Part shown: positions 7,221-16,716 of the stretch, in pieces | How positions within the stretch are numbered: position 1 is the first letter of the stretch | How the letters are laid out: each line of letters starts with the position of its first letter | Origin: Caecibacteroides pullorum | GTDB lineage: Bacteria; Bacteroidota; Bacteroidia; Bacteroidales; Bacteroidaceae | Direction: 5' to 3' | DNA: 64,000 nucleotides | NCBI RefSeq assembly: GCF_019239235.1 | Contig: NZ_JAAZTS010000003.1 | Location: 1 to 64,000, forward strand | Made by a program: the position numbers and the translations under genes | The notes under the pieces: model-generated | Database searches by the model: none | What the model was told of the DNA's origin: nothing | The model's input: only the letters and a program-made list of their open reading frames with translations

Positions 7221-10064
7221 ATGGGAAAGCAGATTACATACCAAGAACTGTTGGCTGCATACAACAAGCTTCTTATGGAGAATGAGTTTCTTCATAAGGA
7301 GGTAGATAGGCTACAGGCATTACTAAATAGCAAGGATATTCATATGACACAGCCCATCATGAAGCAACATTTGTCTTTGGAAGAAAAAGTAAGTGTATTC
7401 CGTAATCTGTTCAAGGGACGCGAGGATGTGTTTGCACGGAGATGGTACAGTAGGACAAGCGGAAAATCAGGTTACCAGCCAGTGTGCCGGAATGAATGGG
7501 ACAGGCAATTGTGTGACAAGAAAAAGTATAAGTGCGCAGAATGTCCCAACAGGTTGTTCAAACCGTTAGTGTATGAGGATATATACCGGCATCTTGAAGG
7601 GAAAGACCCAGACGGACAGGATGTAATCGGAGCCTATGCCATTCTTGCCGACAACAACTGCAATTTTCTGTGTGCGGATTTCGATGACAAGTCTTGCGAA
7701 CATGGATACGAGAAAGATGTGTTGGCGTATGTCGGGGTCTGTAAAGATTGGGATATTCCTTGTTCCATCGAGCGCTCCCGCTCCGGAAACGGTGCACATG
7801 TATGGATATTCTTTGAACAGTCATTGCCTGCTTCCAAAGCGCGAAGACTTGGAAATACAATATTGACAGAAGCGATGGAAAGATACGGGCGGATGACTTT
7901 CAAATCATACGACCGTTTCTTTCCCAATCAAGACAGATTGCCAGAGGGTGGTTTCGGGAATCTGGTGGCGTTGCCATTACAAGGGAAAGCACGCAAAGAA
8001 GGAAACAGCGTATTTGTAAACGAGAATTTTACAGTTTACGAGGACCAGTGGGACTATCTACTTCAGATAAAACGGATTTCCGAAACAATGATTGATGCAA
8101 TATTGGCTAAACATAGAACAGATTCTGATTTGGGTGAATTGTCCACTACCAGTGAATCCAAACCGTGGGAGACTCCGGTACCTCAGAAAATCACTCCTAA
8201 CGATTTTCCTGCTAATCCTATTCTCATACGTTCCAATATGCTATACATCCCTTTGTCTGGGTTTTCCGCAAGAGCAATCAACCATCTGAAACGGATTGCC
8301 TCATTCAAGAATCCGGAGTTTTATGCCAGACGAGGCATGCGCTTGTCTACTTACAACATTCCCTGTATCATTTCCTGTGCCGATATGGAAGAGGATTACA
8401 TCACCCTGCCCCGTGGATGTGAAGATGCGGTTGTTGCTCTTTTGGAAAGCAACCAAATCACCTACCGGATAGAGGATAAGACCAATCATGGAGAGAACGT
8501 AACCGTAAGGTTTAAAGGCGAATTCCGTGAAGAGCAGAAAGCAGCCATAGCCAGTTTGACAGCACATGACAACGGGGTGTTGAATGCCACTACCGCATTT
8601 GGAAAAACGGTTACGGCTATTGGCCTACTTGCTGAACGGAAAGTAAATACGCTGATACTTGTACACACTAAAGCTTTATTGGACCAATGGAAATCCCGTT
8701 TGGAAGAATTTTTGGAAATAGACTTTACGGAAGAAGATACTCCAAAGAAACGTGGCCGTAAAAAAGCCTTTTCACCGTTCGGTACATTGGATTCTAAGGG
8801 AAATTCACTGCATGGGAAAATAGACATTGCCTTGATGCAATCCTGTTTGGAAGACAACGGGGTGAAATCTTTTGTTCGGAATTACGGAATGCTGATTGTG
8901 GACGAATGCCATCATGTATCAGCTGTGAATTTTGAACGGATATTGAAGTATGCCAATGCCAGTTATGTCTATGGACTGACAGCTACCGCAATCCGCAAGG
9001 ACGGGCACCAGCCTATTATTTTCATGCAATGCGGCCCTATCCGCTATTCGGCAGATGCAAAGGTCCAAATGACCTCCCAAACATTCACACGCCTGCTTGT
9101 TCCCCGCTTTACTTCTTATAGAGAGTTGACGGATGAAAAGTCCACTTATGCCCGGATGGTTCAGAAAATGGCTGATGATGAAAATAGGAACGGACTTATA
9201 ATAGAGGATGTATGCGTGGCTCTGAAAGAAGGGCGTTCACCAGTTGTACTGACCAACCTCACCGCCCATGTCGAAACATTAGCAGGCGCGTTAATACCAC
9301 ACTGTAAACATGTCATTACTCTTGTCGGTTCCGAATCGGCAAAGGAGAAACGTCAGAAAATGGAATACTTGCAAAACATGCCACTATCGGAACCGCTTGT
9401 TATAGTAGCAACCGGGAAATATGTGGGTGAGGGTTTCGACTATCCTCGGTTGGACACCTTGTTCTTGGCATTGCCTGTCTCATGGAAAGGTATCATCGCG
9501 CAATATTCCGGACGGCTGCATCGGGAATATCCGGGTAAGAAAGAAGTTCAGATTTACGATTACATCGACATTCGCGTGCCGATGTGTGATGTGATGTACA
9601 AGCGTAGATTGAGAGGATATGCATCTGTCGGTTATCAGATTAAGTCAAACGCGCCAATAGACTTGTTCAACGAAAGTCAAAGCGTTATTTTTAATGGACA
9701 TACATACCAAAGTGAATTTTTCAAGGATTTACACCAGGCAAAGCGTTCGGTTGTCATTTCCGCTACAAAACTTTGGTTTGCCAAGCACTCTTCCGTACTT
9801 GAGATGCTAAAAGAACTATCGGCGCGGGGTGTGGAAGTTGTCGCTTTTATCAAAAGTAATTTGGAAAAAGAGGAAAAGCTAAAAGGCATAGGAGCAAGTA
9901 TTAGGATTAATGACACATTGGCTATTGACGTTGCAATCATTGACAAATCCCTGATATGGTATGGCAATATTAACTATCTTGGTTACAACACAGATGAAAA
10001 CAATGCCATACGTATTTATGATTCAGCTTTGGCAGAGAATGTTTTGGAAGTGCTTTATACGTAA
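7221..10064 (+). CDS. TOTE-type primase-helicase-PLD conflict protein
   Basis: The 947-residue protein joins several modules. A short N-terminal coiled coil (about 7-40) is followed by a four-cysteine zinc site (C89, C98, C105, C108). Next is an archaeo-eukaryotic primase domain with the metal-binding motif ADFDD (152-156) and the SGNGAHVW block (188-195). An SF2 helicase follows, with ATTAFGKT (motif I, GKT 461-463), DECHH (561-565) and GLTATAIR. The C-terminal domain, roughly 830-947, resembles phospholipase-D-like nucleases (AIIDKSLIWYGNINYLG). This architecture is the one named TOTE conflict system in protein databases, proposed to act on invading nucleic acid. ATG at 7221 is preferred to the upstream TTG at 7212. 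Confidence 0.85.
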   Translation: MGKQITYQELLAAYNKLLMENEFLHKEVDRLQALLNSKDIHMTQPIMKQHLSLEEKVSVFRNLFKGREDVFARRWYSRTSGKSGYQPVCRNEWDRQLCDKKKYKCAECPNRLFKPLVYEDIYRHLEGKDPDGQDVIGAYAILADNNCNFLCADFDDKSCEHGYEKDVLAYVGVCKDWDIPCSIERSRSGNGAHVWIFFEQSLPASKARRLGNTILTEAMERYGRMTFKSYDRFFPNQDRLPEGGFGNLVALPLQGKARKEGNSVFVNENFTVYEDQWDYLLQIKRISETMIDAILAKHRTDSDLGELSTTSESKPWETPVPQKITPNDFPANPILIRSNMLYIPLSGFSARAINHLKRIASFKNPEFYARRGMRLSTYNIPCIISCADMEEDYITLPRGCEDAVVALLESNQITYRIEDKTNHGENVTVRFKGEFREEQKAAIASLTAHDNGVLNATTAFGKTVTAIGLLAERKVNTLILVHTKALLDQWKSRLEEFLEIDFTEEDTPKKRGRKKAFSPFGTLDSKGNSLHGKIDIALMQSCLEDNGVKSFVRNYGMLIVDECHHVSAVNFERILKYANASYVYGLTATAIRKDGHQPIIFMQCGPIRYSADAKVQMTSQTFTRLLVPRFTSYRELTDEKSTYARMVQKMADDENRNGLIIEDVCVALKEGRSPVVLTNLTAHVETLAGALIPHCKHVITLVGSESAKEKRQKMEYLQNMPLSEPLVIVATGKYVGEGFDYPRLDTLFLALPVSWKGIIAQYSGRLHREYPGKKEVQIYDYIDIRVPMCDVMYKRRLRGYASVGYQIKSNAPIDLFNESQSVIFNGHTYQSEFFKDLHQAKRSVVISATKLWFAKHSSVLEMLKELSARGVEVVAFIKSNLEKEEKLKGIGASIRINDTLAIDVAIIDKSLIWYGNINYLGYNTDENNAIRIYDSALAENVLEVLYT

Positions 10065-10077
10065 CGCTAAATTTTCT

Positions 10078-11303
10078 CTATTTTTCAGAGGAATAACTTT
10101 GGTAATAAGGGATAAAAACACTACTTTTGCAAATGAGAGAAGCGTTCTTTTGATTAGTGCAGAACATTGTAGAATATAGAAGCCCGCTGGTTTCCATATC
10201 GTTACCTGTTAAGCTGATAATCTTTGTAAGTTTCTTGTTTTCAATGAGTAAGAAGAATTGATGTGTCTTGACGCGTGAAAGCTGATTTTCTTGGTGATGC
10301 CGCATTCCTTTATCATCTTTCCCATACGCTTGCATATTGACCAATAGTTGAGATTGGGAAATACAAGATTGTTTTCCTGAAAAGCCTTGTAACGCTCGAT
10401 TATCTGCAAGGGAATATCCAGCAGCTTTACCTGAAACGGTACACCCGTCTTGTGTCGTTTGGAAACAATCCATTTCTCACCGTTCACTTCCACAATCTGG
10501 TCATTGTTTAATTCCTTTATATCCACGAATGACAGGGCGGTAAAACTGGCGAAAACAAAAATATCACGGAGATAGGAGTTCTTAGGGTCTTTGAACTGAA
10601 ATTCCATCAATGTTTTTAACTCATTCTCCGTCAGATATTCACGCTCTTTCGTGTTCGGGCTTATATGGAACTGGGCAAACGGGTTTCTCGGTATCAGCCC
10701 GTTGAAGTGCGCACGCATCACCACGCCTTTCAGCCACATGCACTTCTCCCATATCGTGCCGTTGCGTAATCCCGCTTCCGTGGCGAGATAGACCGCAAAC
10801 TCCTTGATGAAGTCGGGCGTAAGCTCCAGCATCGACATGTCGCTGCGCTTGTAGAATGACTTGATGAATGCCGCCACATAGTTCCTTGCCACTACCCTTG
10901 ACTGATAGGTCGCCAGTTTCCTGTCCTTGCCGACACGCTTCTTGAACACCTCGTTCTCACGGTCGAAGGCTTTGAGCAGCGTTTCATACTCGCCGCCTAT
11001 GCCTTGATAGGCGTTGCGCACCATTTCTGCCGTCACAAACGCCTCACGGTCGGATATGCGTTGGTAGTGCTTGATGATTTGCGCCTTGATGTTGTCGAGC
11101 GCAAGGTTCGTTTCCCTCGCCTCCACGCTCTTGCCTTTGGCACGGTTGCCCTTTGCATCCCAAAGTTCTTTTGAGATGCTCCGTTTGCAACTGAACTGCG
11201 CCACCGTTCCGTTGATTGTAACCCGTCCCATGATGGGGACAATTCCATTCTTCTCCTTGCTGCCGTTCGCATAGAACAGCACGCGAAATGTGCTCCTTGT
11301 CAT
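10078..11303 (-). pseudogene. Tyrosine integrase, frameshifted before the catalytic Tyr
   Basis: From ATG at 11303 the frame gives a Bacteroides-type tyrosine recombinase: an SAM-like core-binding domain, then FTALSFVDIKEL (Ser in the first Arg position, as in IntDOT-like enzymes), KRHKTG and the HASRH box. Directly after HASRH the frame turns to unrelated residues and stops at 10209. In the neighbouring frame the expected end continues: LLIENKKLTKIISLTGN, then LLYSTM with the probable nucleophilic tyrosine, ending at 10078. A one-base deletion near 10250 explains this, so the enzyme is probably dead unless the ribosome shifts by -1 at the TCTTCTTA run. It marks the edge of the accessory region. 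Confidence 0.8.
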
Positions 11304-11601
11304 ACTCGTTCTTTTTTGGTTGCAAAACTATAAATCAACGAGTTAAACCTTGACAAGCAAACCTACGCAGAGCGGCGCAAACGGAACGGTGACTGTTAAA
11401 TCTGCATTTCTGACGGGTAACGATTAGGAAACCGTTCTCTTTCTCCAATCCGCTTTGAAACGCTATTCAGCCCTCTATCCAACTTCCGCGATTTTCTCAT
11501 AACTACTTAATTCACAGATTACATTGCGTTAATCTGCCGAATTTTGGAGGTTTTTCCATAGATTTTCCGTAAGTTTGTCGAAACCAAGATTGGATTGAAC
11601 G

Positions 11602-12927
11602 ATGAAGACAACCGATATACTTGAAAATCTGAAGATAGAACAATTGAACCCGATGCAGGAAGCTGTGGGCAGGGCATATGGGGAATGCAGGAGTCTGATT
11701 GTCCTTTCGCCTACGGGTTCGGGAAAGACGCTGGCATTCCTCCTGCCGCTGGTACAACGCTTGTCGGCTTCGACGGAAGAGGTACAGGCTGTGGTGCTGG
11801 TGCCATCGCGCGAACTGGCGTTGCAGATCGAGGGTGTGTTCAAGGCCATGAACACGGGCTTCAAGGTGATGAGCTGCTATGGTGGGCGTCCGGCTATGGA
11901 CGAACACCGCACGATGAAGAGTCTGAAGCCGGCGGTCATCATAGGAACGCCCGGCCGTATGAACGACCACCTGCATAAGGAAAATTTCGGAGTAGCACAA
12001 ATCAAGACGCTCGTGATCGATGAGTTCGACAAATGTCTGGAGTTCGGTTTTCAGGAAGAGATGGCCGAAGTGGTGGGCCAGCTGCCCCGGTTGGAGAAGC
12101 GAGTGTTGCTCTCGGCTACCGATGCCGAAGAAATTCCTCAGTTCACGGGAGTGGAAGAAGGGGATAGGGGAGTGGTGAAACTCGATTTTCTGGAAGGTGA
12201 AGCCGTTTCTTCCCGTCTGAACCTGCAACAGGTGCTTTCTCCTCAAAAAGACAAGCTTGAGACCCTTTATCGGTTGCTTTGCACCGTAGCCCATAAGCCG
12301 ACACTCGTGTTTGTTAATTATCGTGAGAGTGTGGATCGTGTGGCTTCCTTCCTGAAGTCGAAGAAGTTTCCTTGCGAAGCCTTTCATGGCGGCATGGAGC
12401 AACCCGACCGCGAACGGGCGCTCTACAAATTCCGTAACGGCAGTTCGCCTGTGCTGGTATCGACCGACCTGGCTGCCCGCGGACTCGACATTCCCGACAT
12501 CGAGAATGTGGTCCACTACCACCTGCCCGTTAATGAAGAAGCTTTCACGCATCGCAACGGACGTACGGCCCGATGGGATGCCACCGGCTCGTCGTTCCTG
12601 CTTCTTCATGCCGAAGAGCGTCTGCCTGAATATATCCATCAAGATGTTCCCGTTTTCGATTTACCTGAAGAAACACCCAAACCCGTCAAGGCTCGTTGGA
12701 CAACTTTATATATAGGTAAAGGAAAAAAGGACAAGCTGAATAAGGTGGACATCGTAGGTTTTCTATATAAGAAAGGTGGGCTGTCGCGCGAGGATGTCGG
12801 TCAGGTCGACGTGAAGGATCACTATGCCTTTGTGGCCATCCGTCGCAGTAAGGCCAAACAGGTGCTTTCTTTGGTTCAAGGCGAAAAAATCAAGGGAATA
12901 AAGACGCTTATTGAAGAAGCGAAGTGA
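11602..12927 (+). CDS. DEAD-box RNA helicase, DbpA-like
   Basis: The 441-residue protein is an SF2 DEAD-box helicase: SPTGSGKT (36-43), PSRELALQ, GTPGRM, a DEFD variant of the DEAD box (140-143), LSATD, TDLAARGLDIP and HRNGRTARWDATG. The last 75 residues (WTTLYIGKGKKDKLNKVD..) match the DbpA-type RNA-recognition domain that binds a 23S rRNA hairpin during large-subunit assembly. Family knowledge therefore suggests a role in ribosome maturation. A -7 box TAAGTTTG at 11570-11577 lies 24 bp upstream; a TTTG at 11543 is spaced 23 bp from it, slightly long. It is the first gene of the conserved chromosome beyond the integrase. Confidence 0.88.
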   Translation: MKTTDILENLKIEQLNPMQEAVGRAYGECRSLIVLSPTGSGKTLAFLLPLVQRLSASTEEVQAVVLVPSRELALQIEGVFKAMNTGFKVMSCYGGRPAMDEHRTMKSLKPAVIIGTPGRMNDHLHKENFGVAQIKTLVIDEFDKCLEFGFQEEMAEVVGQLPRLEKRVLLSATDAEEIPQFTGVEEGDRGVVKLDFLEGEAVSSRLNLQQVLSPQKDKLETLYRLLCTVAHKPTLVFVNYRESVDRVASFLKSKKFPCEAFHGGMEQPDRERALYKFRNGSSPVLVSTDLAARGLDIPDIENVVHYHLPVNEEAFTHRNGRTARWDATGSSFLLLHAEERLPEYIHQDVPVFDLPEETPKPVKARWTTLYIGKGKKDKLNKVDIVGFLYKKGGLSREDVGQVDVKDHYAFVAIRRSKAKQVLSLVQGEKIKGIKTLIEEAK

Positions 12928-13126
12928 TTTTGGAAGCTGTTTTAACTTACATTTTGTAAAGTGAATATTGGAATATTTCTTGAAAAATAAGTGTTAATTT
13001 TACATTTTGATACTTCTTTACCCTGATTATTGCTATCTCTACATAACAAAATAGCGTATTTATTGTGTGTAAAGCAATAAAATGGAAAGCATTTTGCCCT
13101 GAAAAGCGAGAAATTGGATAGAAAAA

Positions 13127-13157
13127 TTTGGATTATAGAAATAAATCCGTAATTTCG
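13127..13157 (+). promoter_or_regulatory. Promoter of the serC gene
   Basis: TTTG at 13127-13130, a 19-bp spacer and TAATTTCG at 13150-13157 fit the Bacteroides primary sigma consensus (TTTG, 19-21 bp, TAnnTTTG) with one mismatch. The serC ATG lies 50 bp downstream. The preceding 200 bp are AT-rich and hold no gene. Confidence 0.7.
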
Positions 13158-13207
13158 CCTTGTCGAAAGACATAAATAACGCATCGTATAACCAAAACTT
13201 TGTTACA

Positions 13208-14275
13208 ATGAAAAAGCATAATTTCAGTGCAGGACCCTCCATCCTTCCGCGTGAGGTCATCGAAGAAACAGCTAAAGGTGTATTGGATTTTAATGGCTCC
13301 GGACTTTCCGTTATGGAAATCAGCCATCGTTCCAAAGATTTTCAGGCCGTGATGGACGAAGCCGTTGCTTTGTTCAAGGAATTGCTGAATATCCCTGACG
13401 GTTATTCCGTCCTGTTCCTCGGTGGTGGTGCCAGTACCCAGTTCTGCATGGTTCCCTATAATTTCCTTGAAAAGAAAGCTGCTTATCTGAATACGGGCGT
13501 ATGGGCCAAGAAAGCTCTGAAGGAAGCCAAAGGTTTTGGCGAGGCTGTGGAAGTGGCCAGCTCGGCAGAAGCTACATATACCTATATTCCGAAGGATTAT
13601 ACCATCCCGACAGATGCCGACTATTTCCACATCACGACGAACAATACCATCTATGGTACGGAAATCCTGAAAGACATTGACTCTCCCGTGCCTTTGATTG
13701 CCGACATGTCGTCCGATATCTTCTCTCGTCCGATCGACGTATCCAAATATACTTGTATCTATGGCGGTGCACAGAAGAACCTGGCTCCTGCCGGTGTGAC
13801 CTTCGTTATCGTGAAGAACGAGGCTGTAGGCAAGGTTTCCCGCTACATCCCGACCATGCTGAACTATCAGACACACATTGATGGGGGTTCCATGTTCAAT
13901 ACGCCTCCCGTACTGCCCATCTATTCGGCTATGCTGACTCTCCGTTGGATCAAGGCTCAGGGTGGTGTGAAGGAAATGGAGCGTCGTGCCATTGAGAAAG
14001 CCAACATGCTGTATGCCGAAATCGACCGTAACAAGCTGTTTGTGGGTACGGCTGCCAAGGAAGACCGTTCGCGCATGAATATCTGTTTCGTGATGGCTCC
14101 CGAATACAAGGAACTGGAGGCCGACTTCCTGAAGTTCGCTACCGAAAGAGGTATGGTAGGCATCAAGGGTCACCGCTCGGTAGGTGGTTTCCGTGCGTCT
14201 TGCTACAACGCCATGCCGAAGGAAAGCGTACAGGCCTTGATCGACTGCATGCAGGAATTTGAGAAACTCCATTAA
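13208..14275 (+). CDS. serC: Phosphoserine aminotransferase
   Basis: The 355-residue enzyme converts 3-phosphohydroxypyruvate and glutamate to phosphoserine and 2-oxoglutarate, and serves pyridoxal phosphate synthesis in some bacteria. The N-terminus [17 protein letters not shown] is diagnostic for SerC, as are GGGASTQF for phosphate binding, [14 protein letters not shown] around the cofactor Asp, and [12 protein letters not shown] with the PLP-binding Lys. Length is normal for the class. ATG at 13208 is chosen because the SerC N-terminus begins there; the in-frame ATG at 13160 would overlap the promoter. It is followed by serA and DUF1015 in the same direction, a common Bacteroidetes arrangement. 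Confidence 0.95.
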   Translation: MKKHNFSAGPSILPREVIEETAKGVLDFNGSGLSVMEISHRSKDFQAVMDEAVALFKELLNIPDGYSVLFLGGGASTQFCMVPYNFLEKKAAYLNTGVWAKKALKEAKGFGEAVEVASSAEATYTYIPKDYTIPTDADYFHITTNNTIYGTEILKDIDSPVPLIADMSSDIFSRPIDVSKYTCIYGGAQKNLAPAGVTFVIVKNEAVGKVSRYIPTMLNYQTHIDGGSMFNTPPVLPIYSAMLTLRWIKAQGGVKEMERRAIEKANMLYAEIDRNKLFVGTAAKEDRSRMNICFVMAPEYKELEADFLKFATERGMVGIKGHRSVGGFRASCYNAMPKESVQALIDCMQEFEKLH

Positions 14276-14295
14276 TTCAAATAAACCAATTGTTT

Positions 14296-14372
14296 TTCAC
14301 CACAGATTGCACAGATTACCACAGATACTCTTATGTAATGATGACTGTGATGATGGTGTGTTCTGTGGTGAA
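14296..14372. repeat. 11-bp inverted repeat with CACAGAT copies between serC and serA
   Basis: TTCACCACAGA (14296-14306) pairs perfectly with TCTGTGGTGAA (14362-14372). Inside, the left arm continues into short copies of CACAGAT spaced about 9-12 bp apart (ccacagatt, gcacagatt, ccacagata). The element occupies most of the serC-serA gap. It could fold in the mRNA and modulate read-through into serA, or be a dispersed intergenic repeat. No T-run follows, so it is not an obvious terminator. Confidence 0.65.
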
Positions 14373-14404
14373 TTCTTTTTTCAACCATTTAAAACACTAT
14401 AGTT

Positions 14405-15328
14405 ATGAAAGTATTGGTAGCAACCGATAAGCCGTTCGCCAAAGTGGCTGTTGACGGCATCCGTAAAGAAATAGAAGCAGCCGGTTACGAACTGGCCTTG
14501 TTGGAGAAATATGGTGAGAAGGCCAAATTGCTGGAGGCAGTGGTCGATGCAGATGCCATTATTATCCGTAGCGACATTATCGATGCTGAAGTGCTCGATG
14601 CCGCCAAGCAACTGAAGATTGTGGTACGTGCCGGTGCTGGTTACGACAACGTGGATTTGGAAGCCGCTACGGCTCACAACGTATGCGTGATGAACACGCC
14701 GGGCCAGAACTCCAACGCTGTGGCTGAGCTGGCATTCGGTCTGATGGTGATGGCTGTACGCAATATGTACAATGGTACTTCCGGTTCTGAGCTGAAGGGT
14801 AAGAAGCTAGGTATTCATGCCTATGGCAACGTAGGTCGTAACGTGGCACGCATCGCCAAGGGCTTCGGTATGGATATCTATGCTTACGATGCTTTCTGTC
14901 CGAAAGAAGTGATCGAGGCCGACGGTGTGAAGGCGGTTGCCAGCGCTGAAGAGCTTTATTCGACTTGCGACGTCGTTTCTCTGCACATTCCTGCTACGGC
15001 TGAGACGAAGAACTCCATCAACCATGCCCTCGTAGGCCGTATGCCGAAGGGTGGTTTGCTGGTGAACACAGCCCGTAAGGAAGTCATCAACGAAGCCGAG
15101 CTCATCCAACTGATGGAAGAGCGTGCTGACCTGAAGTACATGACCGACATCATGCCTGCTGCTCATGAAACGTTTATGGCCAAATTCGCAGGTCGTTATT
15201 TCTCTACACCGAAGAAGATGGGTGCCCAGACCGCCGAGGCCAACATCAATGCCGGTATCGCTGCCGCCAAGCAGATTGTCGGCTTCCTGAAAGACGGTTG
15301 CGAGAAATTCCGTGTGAACAAGAAATAA
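14405..15328 (+). CDS. serA: D-3-phosphoglycerate dehydrogenase, short Lys-type
   Basis: The 307-residue enzyme makes 3-phosphohydroxypyruvate, the substrate of SerC. It has the 2-hydroxyacid dehydrogenase catalytic domain with RAGAGYDNVD, the NAD-binding loop HAYGNVGRNVARIAKGFG and VNTARKEVIN carrying the catalytic Arg. No C-terminal ACT regulatory domain is present, so serine feedback through ACT is not expected. In the segment where most family members have TPHxGAST with the catalytic His, this one reads STPKKMGAQT, with Lys at 270-271. That matches the Lys-type group described for Bacteroidetes and Entamoeba enzymes. The gene lies 129 bp after serC and 28 bp before DUF1015. Confidence 0.93.
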   Translation: MKVLVATDKPFAKVAVDGIRKEIEAAGYELALLEKYGEKAKLLEAVVDADAIIIRSDIIDAEVLDAAKQLKIVVRAGAGYDNVDLEAATAHNVCVMNTPGQNSNAVAELAFGLMVMAVRNMYNGTSGSELKGKKLGIHAYGNVGRNVARIAKGFGMDIYAYDAFCPKEVIEADGVKAVASAEELYSTCDVVSLHIPATAETKNSINHALVGRMPKGGLLVNTARKEVINEAELIQLMEERADLKYMTDIMPAAHETFMAKFAGRYFSTPKKMGAQTAEANINAGIAAAKQIVGFLKDGCEKFRVNKK

Positions 15329-15356
15329 TAGTAATTCAGATTTCAGAAACTGTAAC

Positions 15357-16604
15357 ATGGCAACAATCAAACCATTCAAAGGCATCCGTCCACCACAGAA
15401 TCTGGTGGAGAAAGTTGCATCACGCCCCTATGACGTGTTGAACTCCGACGAAGCCCGTGCCGAGGCAGAAGGTAATGAGATGTCTCTCTATCATATCATC
15501 AAGCCCGAGATAGACTTTCCTGTAGGTACCGACGAGCACGATCCGCGTGTCTATCAGAAAGCTGCCGAAAACTTCCAGATGTTTCAGGACAAAGGATGGC
15601 TGGTGCAGGACGAGAAGGAAAACTATTACATCTATGCCCAGACGATGAATGGCAAGACGCAGTTCGGTCTGGTGGTAGGTGCATACGTGCCCGACTACAT
15701 GAACGGTGTCATCAAGAAGCACGAGCTGACCCGTCGCGACAAGGAGGAAGACCGCATGAAGCACGTCCGCGTGAACAATGCCAACATCGAACCCGTGTTC
15801 TTCGCCTATCCCGACAACAAGACGCTCGATGCTATCATTGCCCGCTATACGGCACAGAAACCTGTTTATGACTTTATCGCTCCGGGTGATGGTTTCGGAC
15901 ATACGTTCTGGATCATCGACCAGCAGGAGGATATCGACGCCATTACACGCGAATTTGCCAAGATGCCTGCCCTCTACATTGCCGACGGACATCATCGTAG
16001 CGCTGCCGCTGCCTTGGTGGGCGCCGAGAAGGCCAAGCAAAATCCCAACCATCGGGGCGACGAAGAGTATAACTACTTCATGGCCGTCTGCTTCCCCGCC
16101 AACCAGCTGACCATCATCGACTACAACCGCGTGGTGAAAGACCTGAACGGACTGACGCCGGCGCAGTTCCTCGAAGCGGTGGGCAAGAACTTCATCGTTG
16201 AAGAAAAAGGTACGGACATCTACAAGCCCACGTGCCTGCACAACTTCTCCCTCTACCTGGACGGCAAGTGGTACAGCCTGACGGCCAAGCCGGGCACCTA
16301 TGACGACAACGACCCCATCGGCGTGCTCGATGTCACCATCTCCTCCAACCTCATTCTGGACGAGATACTCGGCATCAAGGACCTCCGTTCGGACAAGCGC
16401 ATCGACTTCGTGGGCGGTATCCGCGGGCTGGGCGAGCTGAAGAAGCGTGTGGACAGTGGTGAAATGAAAGTGGCTCTGGCTCTCTATCCGGTCAGCATGA
16501 AACAGCTGATGGACATTGCCGATACGGGTAACATCATGCCACCCAAGACGACGTGGTTCGAACCCAAGTTACGTTCGGGGCTCATCATTCACAAGTTGGA
16601 ATAA
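15357..16604 (+). CDS. DUF1015 family protein
   Basis: The 415-residue protein begins with the family hallmark IKPFKGIRPP and continues with SRPYDVLNSDEARAEAEGN and a central ADGHHRSAAA motif, both typical of DUF1015. The biochemical role is not established. Its position immediately behind serC and serA, with 28 bp spacing, suggests co-transcription and a link to serine or phosphoserine metabolism; some DUF1015 relatives are reported as serine kinase-like proteins. It has no signal peptide or membrane segment. The run ends in a strong bidirectional hairpin at 16636-16713. Confidence 0.9.
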   Translation: MATIKPFKGIRPPQNLVEKVASRPYDVLNSDEARAEAEGNEMSLYHIIKPEIDFPVGTDEHDPRVYQKAAENFQMFQDKGWLVQDEKENYYIYAQTMNGKTQFGLVVGAYVPDYMNGVIKKHELTRRDKEEDRMKHVRVNNANIEPVFFAYPDNKTLDAIIARYTAQKPVYDFIAPGDGFGHTFWIIDQQEDIDAITREFAKMPALYIADGHHRSAAAALVGAEKAKQNPNHRGDEEYNYFMAVCFPANQLTIIDYNRVVKDLNGLTPAQFLEAVGKNFIVEEKGTDIYKPTCLHNFSLYLDGKWYSLTAKPGTYDDNDPIGVLDVTISSNLILDEILGIKDLRSDKRIDFVGGIRGLGELKKRVDSGEMKVALALYPVSMKQLMDIADTGNIMPPKTTWFEPKLRSGLIIHKLE

Positions 16605-16635
16605 AAGGTGCGGGGAGATGTTCCCGTCAAGATAG

Positions 16636-16713
16636 ATACGCCCTTTTCTGTGAAAAGAAAACGGTGCTTTTCGGATACGAAAGCATTGTTTTCCTTAGTG
16701 GAAAAGGGCGTAT
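16636..16713. terminator. Large bidirectional hairpin between convergent genes
   Basis: ATACGCCCTTTTC (16636-16648) pairs perfectly with GAAAAGGGCGTAT (16701-16713). Between them a second long stem forms: GAAAACGGTGCTTT pairs with AAAGCATTGTTTTC through two G-U pairs, closed by a CG-GATA-CG tip. The element fills the gap between the DUF1015 gene and the patatin gene, which converge on it. Confidence 0.8.
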
Positions 16714-16716
16714 TGT

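Noticed and set aside
10098-10129. TTTG-N20-TACTTTTG, a textbook Bacteroides promoter pointing right
   Set aside because: It lies inside the frameshifted end of the integrase coding sequence and the frame downstream (MREAFF) stops at once, so a chance match is likely.
12019-12030. DEFD instead of DEAD in the helicase at 11602
   Set aside because: All other DEAD-box motifs are intact and conservative variation at this position is tolerated; not treated as a finding.
13133-14272. Long open frame (379 codons) antisense to serC
   Set aside because: It mirrors the codon structure of serC and has no family features.
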